Notes: generated by a model from the sequence alone, not told the origin. Shown: positions 26,201 through 34,818, numbered from the stretch's first letter. The stretch is DNA of 58,115 nt from Streptomyces sp. DH5 (GCF_020873915.1 NZ_JAHWGP010000042.1:1-58115); one strand, 5' to 3'. Numbers and translations are program-made.

Positions 26201-28290
26201 CCCGCCCCACCGCGCCTGGCTCGTCCCTGCGGGACCTGGCCCGCGCGCACGGCGTGAGCACCGAGTACGTCACCGACCGCGGTGACCGCGTCACCGTCGC
26301 CGCGGACACCCTGGTCGCGGTCCTGGCCGCGTGCGGCGTGGACGCGAGCACCCCGGACGCCGCCCGGCGGGCCCTGGCCGCCCGGCGCGCGGCGGACGCG
26401 GACAGGCTGCTTCCGCCCTGCGTGGTCGTCCGTGCCGGCTCGGCCGCGGGGCTGCGGCTGCCGCCCGGCGCCGAGGCCCGCGTCACCCTGGAGGACGGTG
26501 GCGAGAAAGCTCCCGAGGAGCCGCTGCCGCCGGGCGCGCACGTCCTGCACGCCGTGGCGGGCCGGCGGCGGGCGTCCGCTCCGCTGCTGTCGGTGCCCGA
26601 GCGCATCCCGGTGCCCGAGCGGCGCGGCTGGGGCTTCCTGGTCCAGCTGTACTCAGTGCTTTCCCGCAGGTCCTGGGGCATGGGCGATCTCGCCGACCTC
26701 GCGGAGCTGGCCTCCTGGTCCGGCCGCGCGCTGGGCGCCGGCTTCGTCCAGCTGGGGCCGCTGCACGCGGTGGAGCCGGGGCCGCTGCCCGATCCGTCGC
26801 CGTACCGGCCGAGTTCGCGGCGGTTCGCGGACCCGATGCACGTCCGGGTGGAGGAGGTGCCGGAGTACCGGTACCTGGACGGGGAGGCCCGCCGCGCGGT
26901 GGACTCCTGCGCCGCCCGGGCCCGGGCCCTCAACGAACGCGTGCTGAGCGGCGGGACGCTGATCGACCGGGAGGCGGTGCGCGCGCTCAAGTTCGAGGCG
27001 CTGCGCCGGGTGTACGAGGTGCCGCCGTCCCCGGGCCGTCGTGCGGCTCTGGAGGCGTTCACCGCCCGCGAGGGCGGGGACCTGACGGACTTCGCCACCT
27101 GGTGCGCGCTGGCCGAGGTGCACGGCGGCGCCTGGCGGTCCTGGCCCGAGGGGTTGCGCGACCCGCGGTCGCCGCAGGTGGCCGAGGCGCGCGGGGAACT
27201 GGCGGAAGCCGTCGCGTTCCACCGCTGGCTGGCGTGGGTCACCGACGAGCAGCTCGCCGCCGCGCAGCGCGCGGCGAAGGACGCGGGCATGGACATCGGC
27301 CTGGTGCACGACCTGGCGGTGGGCGTCGCCCCCGAGGGGGCCGACGCCTGGACGCTGCAGCACTGCCTGGCCGCGGGGATGAGCGTCGGCGCTCCGCCGG
27401 ACGACTTCAATCCGCTCGGACAGGACTGGGGCCAGCCGCCCTGGCGGCCGGACGCGCTGGCCGCCGAGGGGTACCGGCCGCTGGCCGGGCTGCTGCGCGC
27501 CGGCATGCGGCACGCGGGGGCCCTGCGGGTCGACCACGTCATGGGGCTGTTCCGGCTGTGGTGGGTGCCCGAGGGCCGGCCCCCGGCCGAGGGGACCTAC
27601 GTCCGCTACGACGCCGAGGCGATGCTCGGTGTGCTGCTCCTGGAGGCCCACCGGGCCGGGGTGGCGGTGATCGGCGAGGACCTCGGCACGGTGGAGCGCG
27701 GTGTCCGCGAGGAGCTGGCCGCGCGCGGCGTGCTCGGCACGTCGGTGCAGCGCTTCGAGTACCTGGGCGGGTCCGAGGGGCGGCACGGTCCGCTGCCGGC
27801 GCGGCAGTGGCGCAGGAACTGCCTGGCCACGCTGACCACGCACGACCTGCCGACGACCGCGGCATGGCTGAGCGGGGAACACGTCGACCTGCGGGCCCGG
27901 CTGGGGCTGCTGACCCGTCCGGAGGCGGAGGAGAAGGCGCAGGCGGCGGCCGAACGGGACGGCTGGCTGGCGGAACTGCGCCGGCTGGACCTGCTGCCCG
28001 ACGCCGACGGCGAGCTGGTCGCCCTGCACCGTTTCCTGACCCGCACCCCGTCCACCCTGCTCGGGGTCTGGCTGCCGGACGCCACCGGCGACCGCAGGCC
28101 CCAGAACCTGCCCGGCACCGCTGACGTGCACCCCAACTGGAGGCTGCCCGTGGCGGACGGGCACGGCCGGCCGGTGCCCTTGGAGGACCTGCCCGGCCAC
28201 CCCCATGTACAGGCCGTCGCCCGCGTGTTCGCCGACGGTGAACCGCACGGCACGAGGACCGAGGAGAGAGATGTCAGGCCAGGCCCTTGA
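26197..28290 (+). CDS. malQ: 4-alpha-glucanotransferase (amylomaltase), GH77
   Basis: 697 residues of the typical GH77 amylomaltase. The N-terminal extension is SLRDLARAHGVSTEYVTDRGDRVTVAA; the core has SPYRPSSRRFADPMHV, GLVHDLAVGV, LRVDHVMGLFRLWWVPEG (nucleophile Asp), IGEDLGTVERGV (acid/base Glu) and TTHDLPTTAAWL. It redistributes maltodextrin chains. In acarbose clusters the AcbQ amylomaltase occupies the same role, supplying or adjusting the malto-oligosaccharide acceptor; broader maltose metabolism is the alternative. Translationally coupled to both neighbours (GTGA start, 20-bp overlap with the cyclase). Confidence 0.93.
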   Translation: MTRPTAPGSSLRDLARAHGVSTEYVTDRGDRVTVAADTLVAVLAACGVDASTPDAARRALAARRAADADRLLPPCVVVRAGSAAGLRLPPGAEARVTLEDGGEKAPEEPLPPGAHVLHAVAGRRRASAPLLSVPERIPVPERRGWGFLVQLYSVLSRRSWGMGDLADLAELASWSGRALGAGFVQLGPLHAVEPGPLPDPSPYRPSSRRFADPMHVRVEEVPEYRYLDGEARRAVDSCAARARALNERVLSGGTLIDREAVRALKFEALRRVYEVPPSPGRRAALEAFTAREGGDLTDFATWCALAEVHGGAWRSWPEGLRDPRSPQVAEARGELAEAVAFHRWLAWVTDEQLAAAQRAAKDAGMDIGLVHDLAVGVAPEGADAWTLQHCLAAGMSVGAPPDDFNPLGQDWGQPPWRPDALAAEGYRPLAGLLRAGMRHAGALRVDHVMGLFRLWWVPEGRPPAEGTYVRYDAEAMLGVLLLEAHRAGVAVIGEDLGTVERGVREELAARGVLGTSVQRFEYLGGSEGRHGPLPARQWRRNCLATLTTHDLPTTAAWLSGEHVDLRARLGLLTRPEAEEKAQAAAERDGWLAELRRLDLLPDADGELVALHRFLTRTPSTLLGVWLPDATGDRRPQNLPGTADVHPNWRLPVADGHGRPVPLEDLPGHPHVQAVARVFADGEPHGTRTEERDVRPGP

Positions 28291-29434
28291 TCGGCTCGAG
28301 GGGGTCCGTGAGGACTCCGGAGGCTTCGACCTGCTGGCGCCGGACGGCACGCGGTACCGCGTGGACGTCACCGACGGAGTGTTCGACCCCCGCAACCCGC
28401 TCCTCGCGGGCTACGTGGCGGGACGGCGTGTGGTGGCTTTCGTCGGCCCCACGGTGGACCGTCTCTACGGCGACCGGCTGCGCGCCTACCTCGACGCCCG
28501 GCTGGAGCCGGGCAGCTGGAGCGTGCATACCATCGACAGCGGTGAACGGAACAAGACCCTCACGTCAGTGGAGCGGGTGTGCGCCGTCGCCAAGGCGTCC
28601 GGCCTGGACCGGCACGGGGTGATGCTCGCCGTGGGCGGCGGGATCGTCGCGGACGTCGTGGGCTTCGCGGCCTCGATGTACGCCCGCGGCATCCGCTACA
28701 TCAAGGTCAACACCACCCTGGTGGGACAGGTGGACGTGGGCGTCGGGGTGAAGACCGGTGTCAACGCCCTGGACTCCAAGAACATGTTCGGCGCCTACCA
28801 CCCCGCGCACGCCTCGCTCAACGACCCGGCCCTGCTGGCCACCCTGCCGGCCCGGGAGATCCGCTGCGGACTGGCGGAGATCGTGAAGATGGCCGTGATC
28901 CTCGACTCCGACCTCTTCCGGGCGCTGGAGGAGCACCCGGACGCCTTCCTGCGTTCCTCCGACGGCGCGCTGGAGACGTACGTGCTGCGCACCTCGATGC
29001 GGCTGATGATGGAGGAGCTCTGCCCCAACCTCCGCGAGCACGACCTCGCCCGGCTCGTCGACTTCGGACACACGTTCAGCCCGGTGATCGAGACGGCCGG
29101 CGGCCACCGCCTGGAACACGGCGAGGCGGTCGCCGTCGACATGGCCCTGTCGGCGCACCTGGCCCGGCTGCTGGGACTCGTCGACCCGGAGAGCTGCGAG
29201 CGCGTGGTGAGGCTGCTGCGCCGCATCGGCCTGCCCGTGTTCGACCCCGCCACCTGCACACCGGAGCTGATGACGCAGGCCCTGCACGCCTCCTGGCAGC
29301 GACGGGGACGTGAACTGAACCTGGTGGTGCCGACCGGCATCGGCAAGGCGGACTTCGTCCGGCGGCTGGAAGACGTGCCCGCCGAAGTGCTGCGGGCCGC
29401 TCTGGAAGCGCTGGCACGCGACGGGAGGGCGTGA
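28271..29434 (+). CDS. acbC: Sugar-phosphate cyclase, probable 2-epi-5-epi-valiolone synthase
   Basis: 387 residues of the dehydroquinate-synthase-like superfamily: GGGIVADVVGFAASMYARG (NAD loop), VGVGVKTGVNALDSKNMFG, REIRCGLAEIVKMAVI and LVDFGHTFSPVIE with metal-ligand His. It would cyclise sedoheptulose 7-phosphate, the first committed step to C7 cyclitols. The DVVGFAAS and GVKTGVN wording fits valiolone synthases, not dehydroquinate synthase. The IKVNTTLVGQVDVG segment departs from the common RVPTTLIGLVDAG wording as I recall it, so 2-epi-valiolone synthase or a newer subclass remains possible. ATG 28271 follows GAGGAGAG; an upstream in-frame ATG at 28205 lies inside malQ. Confidence 0.8.
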   Translation: MSGQALDRLEGVREDSGGFDLLAPDGTRYRVDVTDGVFDPRNPLLAGYVAGRRVVAFVGPTVDRLYGDRLRAYLDARLEPGSWSVHTIDSGERNKTLTSVERVCAVAKASGLDRHGVMLAVGGGIVADVVGFAASMYARGIRYIKVNTTLVGQVDVGVGVKTGVNALDSKNMFGAYHPAHASLNDPALLATLPAREIRCGLAEIVKMAVILDSDLFRALEEHPDAFLRSSDGALETYVLRTSMRLMMEELCPNLREHDLARLVDFGHTFSPVIETAGGHRLEHGEAVAVDMALSAHLARLLGLVDPESCERVVRLLRRIGLPVFDPATCTPELMTQALHASWQRRGRELNLVVPTGIGKADFVRRLEDVPAEVLRAALEALARDGRA

Positions 29435-29808
29435 TGACCGCCGAGGACGTGGTGAACCTCGACGCGCTCCTGCGGAGCAAGGAGCACGACCACGGCGGGC
29501 TGGGCACCATCCGCGCCCACCGCCTGTTCGCCCGCGCCGAGGGGAGCGCCGGGGCGGAGTTCGTCGACATCGCCGTACTGCCGCCCGGTACCTCCATCGG
29601 GCGCCACCGGCACGGCCGCGACCGTGAGACGTACGTCGTGCTCAGCGGCACCGGCGTGATGTACCGGGACGGAGCCGAGTTCCGCGTCGGCGCCGGGGAC
29701 GTCGTCGTCAACCGCCCGTACGGCGAGCACGGCCTCGTCAACGACTCGGCCGCCGATCTGTGGCTTCTGGTCTTCGAGGAGGAGCTCCGTGACCATCCCG
29801 CGGTCTGA
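29434..29808 (+). CDS. Small single-domain cupin, candidate cyclitol epimerase/isomerase
   Basis: 124 residues. Cupin motif 1 is GRHRHGRDRETYVVLSG (His58, His60, Glu65) and motif 2 includes NRPYGEHGLVN (His99), so a metal site is complete. ATG 29434 with GGGAGG upstream is preferred over GTG 29431. It lies between the cyclase and the ROK kinase with overlaps on both sides. No gene in the window resembles a recognised valiolone-phosphate 2-epimerase, so this cupin is a reasonable substitute; that function is a guess from position. A regulatory or sugar-binding role is possible. Confidence 0.75.
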   Translation: MTAEDVVNLDALLRSKEHDHGGLGTIRAHRLFARAEGSAGAEFVDIAVLPPGTSIGRHRHGRDRETYVVLSGTGVMYRDGAEFRVGAGDVVVNRPYGEHGLVNDSAADLWLLVFEEELRDHPAV

Positions 29809-30877
29809 CCGTCTCTCCGCCGGTCCGGCGCACCGCGCGGACTCCTGGCGGCCCCACGACGTCTTCACCGTGCTCGACGTGGGAGGCACGACGCTGCGGA
29901 CCGGGAGCTACGACCCGGTGACGGCGGCCGTCTCCCGCGTGCGCCGGGTGCCGGTCGAGGGCATGGCCCGTCATCCGGAGGACTCGGTGGCCGGTCTGCA
30001 GCGCCGCGTCGTGGACCAGATCGTCCACGAGGTCGGCCGGCACACCGCGGGGACGGCGCCGCGCGCCGTCGGCGTGGCCTTCGCCGGGCCGATCTCCGCC
30101 GGCGGTCTGGTGCTGGCCGCTCCCACGGTGTGGGGGCGGCGCGGTGACCCGCTGCCGCTGGGGCAGCTCCTGACGGAGCGGACCGGCGTACCGGTCGTGG
30201 TGGTCAACGACCTGACCGCCGCCGCCTGGCGCTACGCGGCGACCGAGACCGAGCCGTTCTGTCTGATCACCGTCAGTTCCGGCATCGGCAACAAGGTCTT
30301 CCGGGGCGGGGAGGTGCTGCTGGACGCGGACGGGCACGGGGGCGAACTCGGGCACTGGGTGTGCGATCCGTCCCCGGGAGCGCCGCTGTGCGACTGCGGT
30401 GCGCGCGGCCATCTCGGTGCCGTCGCCTCCGGGCGGGGGGTGCTCGCCGCCGTCCGCCGTGCGGCGGACGCCGACCCGGCCGGTTTCGCCCGGTCCCGGC
30501 TGGCCGCGCGCTGCGGCGGCCTCGTGCCCGGCATCGACAACCCAGCCGTCGCGGCCGCGGTGCGGGAGGGCGACGCGTTCACCACGCAGGTGCTGCGCGG
30601 CACCCTCACGCATCTCGCGCAGGCGATCGGGGCCGTCTTCACCTCCATCGGGGTGTGCCGGTACATCGTGATGGGCGGCTTCGCACTGGCGGTCGGCGAA
30701 CGCTACCGGGAGCTGCTGGTGGGCGAGTTGGTGAGACTGGGGTGTTTCGGTCTGGACGCGGACGCGGTCGACGCCATGGTGTCGCTCGGCGAACCGGACG
30801 ACGACCACGGCCTGATCGGTGCCGGCAGACTGCTGGCCGACCGGATGTCCCGGCCGTCCCCGGCGGGTGCCCGGTGA
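29789..30877 (+). CDS. acbM: ROK-family kinase, probable valiolone 7-kinase
   Basis: 362 residues. The ATP/sugar kinase start is VLDVGGTTLRTGSYDP; the sugar-binding block is GGELGHWVCDP. The zinc region reads PLCDCGARGHLGAVASG, where typical ROK kinases have a third Cys in place of the His of GHLG. Start GTG 29789 with GAGGAGGAG, overlapping the cupin by 20 bp. In acarbose biosynthesis AcbM, a kinase of this type, phosphorylates 2-epi-5-epi-valiolone at O7, and the gene sits beside the cyclase here as expected. Glucokinase is the alternative if the context misleads. Confidence 0.8.
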   Translation: MTIPRSDRLSAGPAHRADSWRPHDVFTVLDVGGTTLRTGSYDPVTAAVSRVRRVPVEGMARHPEDSVAGLQRRVVDQIVHEVGRHTAGTAPRAVGVAFAGPISAGGLVLAAPTVWGRRGDPLPLGQLLTERTGVPVVVVNDLTAAAWRYAATETEPFCLITVSSGIGNKVFRGGEVLLDADGHGGELGHWVCDPSPGAPLCDCGARGHLGAVASGRGVLAAVRRAADADPAGFARSRLAARCGGLVPGIDNPAVAAAVREGDAFTTQVLRGTLTHLAQAIGAVFTSIGVCRYIVMGGFALAVGERYRELLVGELVRLGCFGLDADAVDAMVSLGEPDDDHGLIGAGRLLADRMSRPSPAGAR

Positions 30878-31797
30878 GCGCCGGGGGCACCCTCGTCGTC
30901 GGCAGCGGTTTCGTCGGCATGGGCATCGCGCGACGGCTGGCGGCGGCCGGTGAGCCGGTCACCGTCACCTCGCGTCACCGCCCGGAGCACCTTCCGGACC
31001 TCCCGGGGTTCCGGTGGCACGCCCTGGACGCCACCGATTCCGCGGCGTGCGGCCGGCTCGTGGCCCGGCTGGACCCGCGGCGCATCGTCCTCGTGCACGG
31101 CCCGTCCGACGTCACGTGGTGCGAGGAGCACCCGGACCTGGCCGTCGCGGCGCACACCGCCGCGGCCGCCCACTTCGCCGCGCTGGCCGGGGACGCGAGG
31201 CTGCTGATGATCTCCACCGACAACGTCTTCGACGGATCCCGGCCCGACAACCCCGAGGACGCCCCGGTCTCCCCGGCCAACGCCTACGGCCGCGCGAAAC
31301 TGCAGGCGGAACGGACCGTGCTCGACGCGGCGGCGGACGCGGTGGTGCTGCGGGTCAGCCTGGTCTACGGGCACGAGCCCGCGGACGCCGGCAAATGGCT
31401 CAACTTCTTCGCCGCGTGCGCGCACCGGCTGCGGCGCGGCGAGCAGGTCAGGGTGCCACGGGACCAGTGGACGACCCCGGTGCTGGTGGACGACGTCGCG
31501 GAGGTGACGGCGGCTCTGCTGGGCGCCGGCGCGCCCCTGCCGCCGGTCCTCCATCTGGGCGGGCCGGACCGCGTGAGCCGTGCCGCCTGGGCCTCGGTCG
31601 TCGCCGAGACGCTGGGGGCGCCCGCGCACCTGGTCGTGCCGGTGCCGCGGGCGGCCACGCGGTACGCCTCCCGGCCGGAGAACGCGTGCCTGACCGGCTC
31701 CCGTCTCGCCCGGTTGCCGGCCACCGGGGTGATCACCGTCCGGGGCGTGCGGGAGGGCGCCCGGTACCTGGCCCCGGCGTTCACGACGGCACGCTGA
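30874..31797 (+). CDS. RmlD-like extended SDR oxidoreductase
   Basis: 307 residues. The NAD(P) motif is VVGSGFVGMGIARRL, an active-site Ser/Thr block is STDNVFDGS and the catalytic pair is in NAYGRAKLQAE (Tyr-xxx-Lys). It resembles dTDP-4-dehydrorhamnose reductases. Within this operon it more likely reduces or dehydrates a cyclitol phosphate (AcbN-like role) than a rhamnose intermediate, because no rmlC is present. GTG 30874 overlaps the kinase stop. It is the last gene of the tightly coupled operon; a 177-bp gap follows. Confidence 0.75.
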   Translation: MSAGGTLVVGSGFVGMGIARRLAAAGEPVTVTSRHRPEHLPDLPGFRWHALDATDSAACGRLVARLDPRRIVLVHGPSDVTWCEEHPDLAVAAHTAAAAHFAALAGDARLLMISTDNVFDGSRPDNPEDAPVSPANAYGRAKLQAERTVLDAAADAVVLRVSLVYGHEPADAGKWLNFFAACAHRLRRGEQVRVPRDQWTTPVLVDDVAEVTAALLGAGAPLPPVLHLGGPDRVSRAAWASVVAETLGAPAHLVVPVPRAATRYASRPENACLTGSRLARLPATGVITVRGVREGARYLAPAFTTAR

Positions 31798-31974
31798 ACA
31801 CCCCGCCTGGCGCCGCGGGTGACCGCACGTCCGACAACGTGCCGGGACACCCGGCCCGCGCGCGGCCCCCGCACACCGTGCGGCCGCGCGCGTCACCCCC
31901 GCCCGGGCGGCGGACCGCCGCCGCCCGGCTCGCACGACCGCCGCCGTCCGGTGGCGAGATGGTGGAGCAGACGT

Positions 31975-33480
31975 ATGTCACGTACAGGATCGGTGAAGAG
32001 CTACGACGTCGTCGTACTCGGCGGAGGTGTGGCCGGGTGCGTACTCGCCGCCCGGCTGAGCGAGGACCCGGACCGGTCGGTCTGTCTGGTCGAGGCCGGC
32101 CGGGACTACGGGCCGCAGGGCGACGGATGGCCGCGCACAGTGCTCGACGCGCGGCGCCTGCCGCGCGACCACGTGTGGGAGCGGCACGCGGCCGCGCACC
32201 GCATCCGGGCCCGGATCATCGGCGGCTCCTCGTGCGTCAACGGGTGCTGGAACACCTGGGGCGCCCACGCGGACCACACGGACTGGGAACGGGCGGGGGG
32301 CGAGCGGTGGTCGGCGCGGGCCATGGAACCCTTCCGCCGGGCCGCGGTGGACCATATGGGGCTGCGGCCGGTTCCGGAGAGCGAGTTCTCCGTCTGGAGC
32401 AGCGCAGCACTCGATGCGGCCGGCGAACTCGGTTACCCGCCGGTCGACATGGGCACCTCGGGCGCCCCCGGTTACGGCACTCCGCTCATCAACTCCTTCG
32501 ACGGTCTGCGCTGGAACGCGGCGTTCGCCTACCTCGACCCGGTGCGGGAGCGCCCGAATCTGACGATCGTCGACGCGGCCCTCGTCGACCGGCTGCACGT
32601 CGTGCGCGGCCGGGTGCGGGGCGCCGACATCGTCCGCGGCGGGGAGCGGACCACCCTGGCCGCCGACGACTACATCGTCGCGTGCGGGACGTACGGGTCT
32701 CCCGCCGTGCTCCTGCGCAGTGGCCTCGGGCCGGCGGACCACCTGCGGGAACACGGCATCCGGCCCGAGGTCGAGCTGCGCGGCGTCGGAGCCAACCTGT
32801 CGGACCAGCCGGGTGTGTTCGTACCGCTGGCACCCACCGAGGCACTCGAGGCCGCGCTGGTCGGCAAGGAGGCGGCGGGCGACCTCTACGTCAGCCGCAT
32901 GCTGGTCAGGGCCGCCAGCGACCGGTGCCCGCCCGGCTCCTGGGACCTGCACATCCTCCCCGTGGCGGGCCCTCCGCTCTTCGGCAGCCTGCCGCCGGGC
33001 CGGTACGAGGCGGGTATCTCCTCCTTCCTCATGAAACCGGCCTCCCGGGGCCGGGTCGCCCTGCGCTCGGCAGACCCCACCGAGGCTCTCGACATCCGAC
33101 CCGGGTTCTTCTCGGACCCGGAGGGCCACGACCTGGCCGTGGTCCGGTGGGGGCTCGGCCTCGTCGCCGGGATGGCGGCGACGGCCGCGCTCGGGAAGCT
33201 GGTCCAGCCGCTCGGCAGCCGCCCCGCCGCTCTCACCGACGAGGAGATCAGGGCCCGCACGGGCACCTACTGGCACCCGGTGGGGACCTGCGCCATGGGG
33301 CCCGCGGACGATCCGTACGCCGTGGTCGACGGGACGGGCCGGGTGCACGGGTTGTCCAACCTGCGGGTCGCCGACGCCTCCGTGCTGCCGACGGTGCCGG
33401 CGGCCAACACCCAGTTGCCCGTCCTCGCCGTGGCCGAACTCCTGGCGGACGCGATACGGGCCAAGGCGGGCGGGCGCTGA
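31975..33480 (+). CDS. GMC-family FAD oxidoreductase
   Basis: 501 residues. The FAD-binding GGGVAGCVLAARLSEDP and LVEAGRDYG are at the N-terminus, with GGSSCVNGCWNTWG as the GMC signature region. At the C-terminus YWHPVGTCAMG (catalytic His) and LPTVPAANTQLPVLAVAE complete the family. It should oxidise an alcohol, here possibly a cyclitol or sugar hydroxyl. ATG 31975 is preferred (GGAG upstream). It may start a separate transcript after the 177-bp gap. I do not recall a GMC enzyme in described acarbose or salbostatin clusters. Confidence 0.85.
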   Translation: MSRTGSVKSYDVVVLGGGVAGCVLAARLSEDPDRSVCLVEAGRDYGPQGDGWPRTVLDARRLPRDHVWERHAAAHRIRARIIGGSSCVNGCWNTWGAHADHTDWERAGGERWSARAMEPFRRAAVDHMGLRPVPESEFSVWSSAALDAAGELGYPPVDMGTSGAPGYGTPLINSFDGLRWNAAFAYLDPVRERPNLTIVDAALVDRLHVVRGRVRGADIVRGGERTTLAADDYIVACGTYGSPAVLLRSGLGPADHLREHGIRPEVELRGVGANLSDQPGVFVPLAPTEALEAALVGKEAAGDLYVSRMLVRAASDRCPPGSWDLHILPVAGPPLFGSLPPGRYEAGISSFLMKPASRGRVALRSADPTEALDIRPGFFSDPEGHDLAVVRWGLGLVAGMAATAALGKLVQPLGSRPAALTDEEIRARTGTYWHPVGTCAMGPADDPYAVVDGTGRVHGLSNLRVADASVLPTVPAANTQLPVLAVAELLADAIRAKAGGR

Positions 33481-33639
33481 GACGACGCGGCACCACGACG
33501 ACAGCGGACGGCACCCGGCCGAGGCGTCCCCGCGCCGAGGTGCGCCGGCCGCGCGGATCGGGGCCGCCCGCGACGAACGACAGGCCCACGGGACCGGGGC
33601 GTCCCGGCCCGGGCCGACCCCACGAGAGGACGATGGCAC

Positions 33640-34587
33640 ATGACGACCCCGCACACGGACGTACGCGATGTCCGGCTGCTGTACGGCTGCATGGGACTGG
33701 GAGGGGGCTGGGACCGGCAGCGGTGGACGGCGGCGGATCTCGGCCACGCCGAAGCGGCCGTCGAGGCCGCGCTGGAGGCGGGCATCACGGCGTTCGACCA
33801 CGCCGACATCTACCGGCACGGCAAGTCGGAGGAGGTCTTCGGGGAGATCCTGGCGCGGTCCTCCGGGCTGCGTGAGCGCATCCTCGTGCAGACCAAGTGC
33901 GGCATCACCCTGCCGGACGGAGACCGCGTGGGCTCCTACGACCTGAGCGGGCGCACGATCCTCCGGCGAGTCGAGGAGAGTCTCACGCGGCTGCGCACCG
34001 ACGTCATCGACGTCCTGCTCCTGCACCGGCCCGACCCCCTGGCCCGCCCCGAGCAGATCGCTGAGGCCTTCCGCACCCTGCACAGGCAGGGGATGGTGCG
34101 GCAGTTCGGGGTGTCCAACATGAGCGCCGCGCAGATCGCCTTCCTGCAGAAACACCTGGATGTGCCGCTGACGGTCGACCAGTTGGAGATGAGCCTGGCC
34201 CGGCACGAGTGGGTGGAGTCGGGCGTCCTGCTGAACATCCCGGGCGGGGCGGCGGGCGGTTTCCCGCACGGGACCGTGGAGCACTGCGTGACCCACGGCA
34301 TCCAGGTGCAGGCCTGGGGGGCGCTGGCGCGGGGCCGCTTCACGAGCGGGGCGGACTCCCCGGCCGCCCGGCTGGTCGCGGACCTGGCGCTCCGCAAGGG
34401 GACGACCCCCGAAACCGTCCTGCTGTGGTGGCTCCAGCGCCATCCGGCCGCTGTCGTCCCGGTCGTGGGCACCACCCGGCCCGGGCGCATTCTGGCCTGC
34501 CGTGACGCTGTGCACCGGGCGCCCGACCTGTCCCATGAGGAGTGGTACGAGCTGTGGGTCGCCGCGCGGGGCGCGCCGCTGCCCTGA
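33640..34587 (+). CDS. Aldo-keto reductase
   Basis: 315 residues of the (beta/alpha)8 AKR fold: FDHADIYRHG (Asp, Tyr), VQTKCG (Lys) and LLLHRPDPL (His) form the catalytic tetrad; QFGVSNMSAAQIAFL and VVGTTRPGRI bind NADPH. Resembles the YdhF-type group. It lies 159 bp after the GMC gene and could reduce the carbonyl that the GMC enzyme makes, giving net inversion of an alcohol; this pairing is an inference. AGAGGA precedes ATG 33640. Confidence 0.85.
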   Translation: MTTPHTDVRDVRLLYGCMGLGGGWDRQRWTAADLGHAEAAVEAALEAGITAFDHADIYRHGKSEEVFGEILARSSGLRERILVQTKCGITLPDGDRVGSYDLSGRTILRRVEESLTRLRTDVIDVLLLHRPDPLARPEQIAEAFRTLHRQGMVRQFGVSNMSAAQIAFLQKHLDVPLTVDQLEMSLARHEWVESGVLLNIPGGAAGGFPHGTVEHCVTHGIQVQAWGALARGRFTSGADSPAARLVADLALRKGTTPETVLLWWLQRHPAAVVPVVGTTRPGRILACRDAVHRAPDLSHEEWYELWVAARGAPLP

Positions 34588-34646
34588 GAGGCGCCCGCCG
34601 GCGGATGGCGGTGAGCGGCCCGGGCAGCGAAAGAATGCCCGCACTC

Positions 34647-34703
34647 TTTACGCGCTTGTCATGCGCGAGTAATCTCCGGATGCCTGCAAGATGTTGCTGC
34701 AAG
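34647..34703 (+). promoter_or_regulatory. Promoter with CTGCAAG direct-repeat operator for the second amylase
   Basis: TTTACG (34647-34652) and TAATCT (34670-34675) are 17 bp apart. The predicted start, near 34682, coincides with two exact CTGCAAG copies (34684-34690 and 34697-34703) 13 bp apart, with GTTGC between them. This reproduces the amylase arrangement at 3476-3540 with the operator at the start site. Confidence 0.6.
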
Positions 34704-34818
34704 TTTCCGACAGGCGGCGCATCGCGGGCACGGACGCAGGAGGCCTCGAGGCGCGTCAAGGTCTCCGCCGGCGTCCGCACGGCAGCTGGCCCTCCCCCAC
34801 CGCATCCTGGAGACGCGC

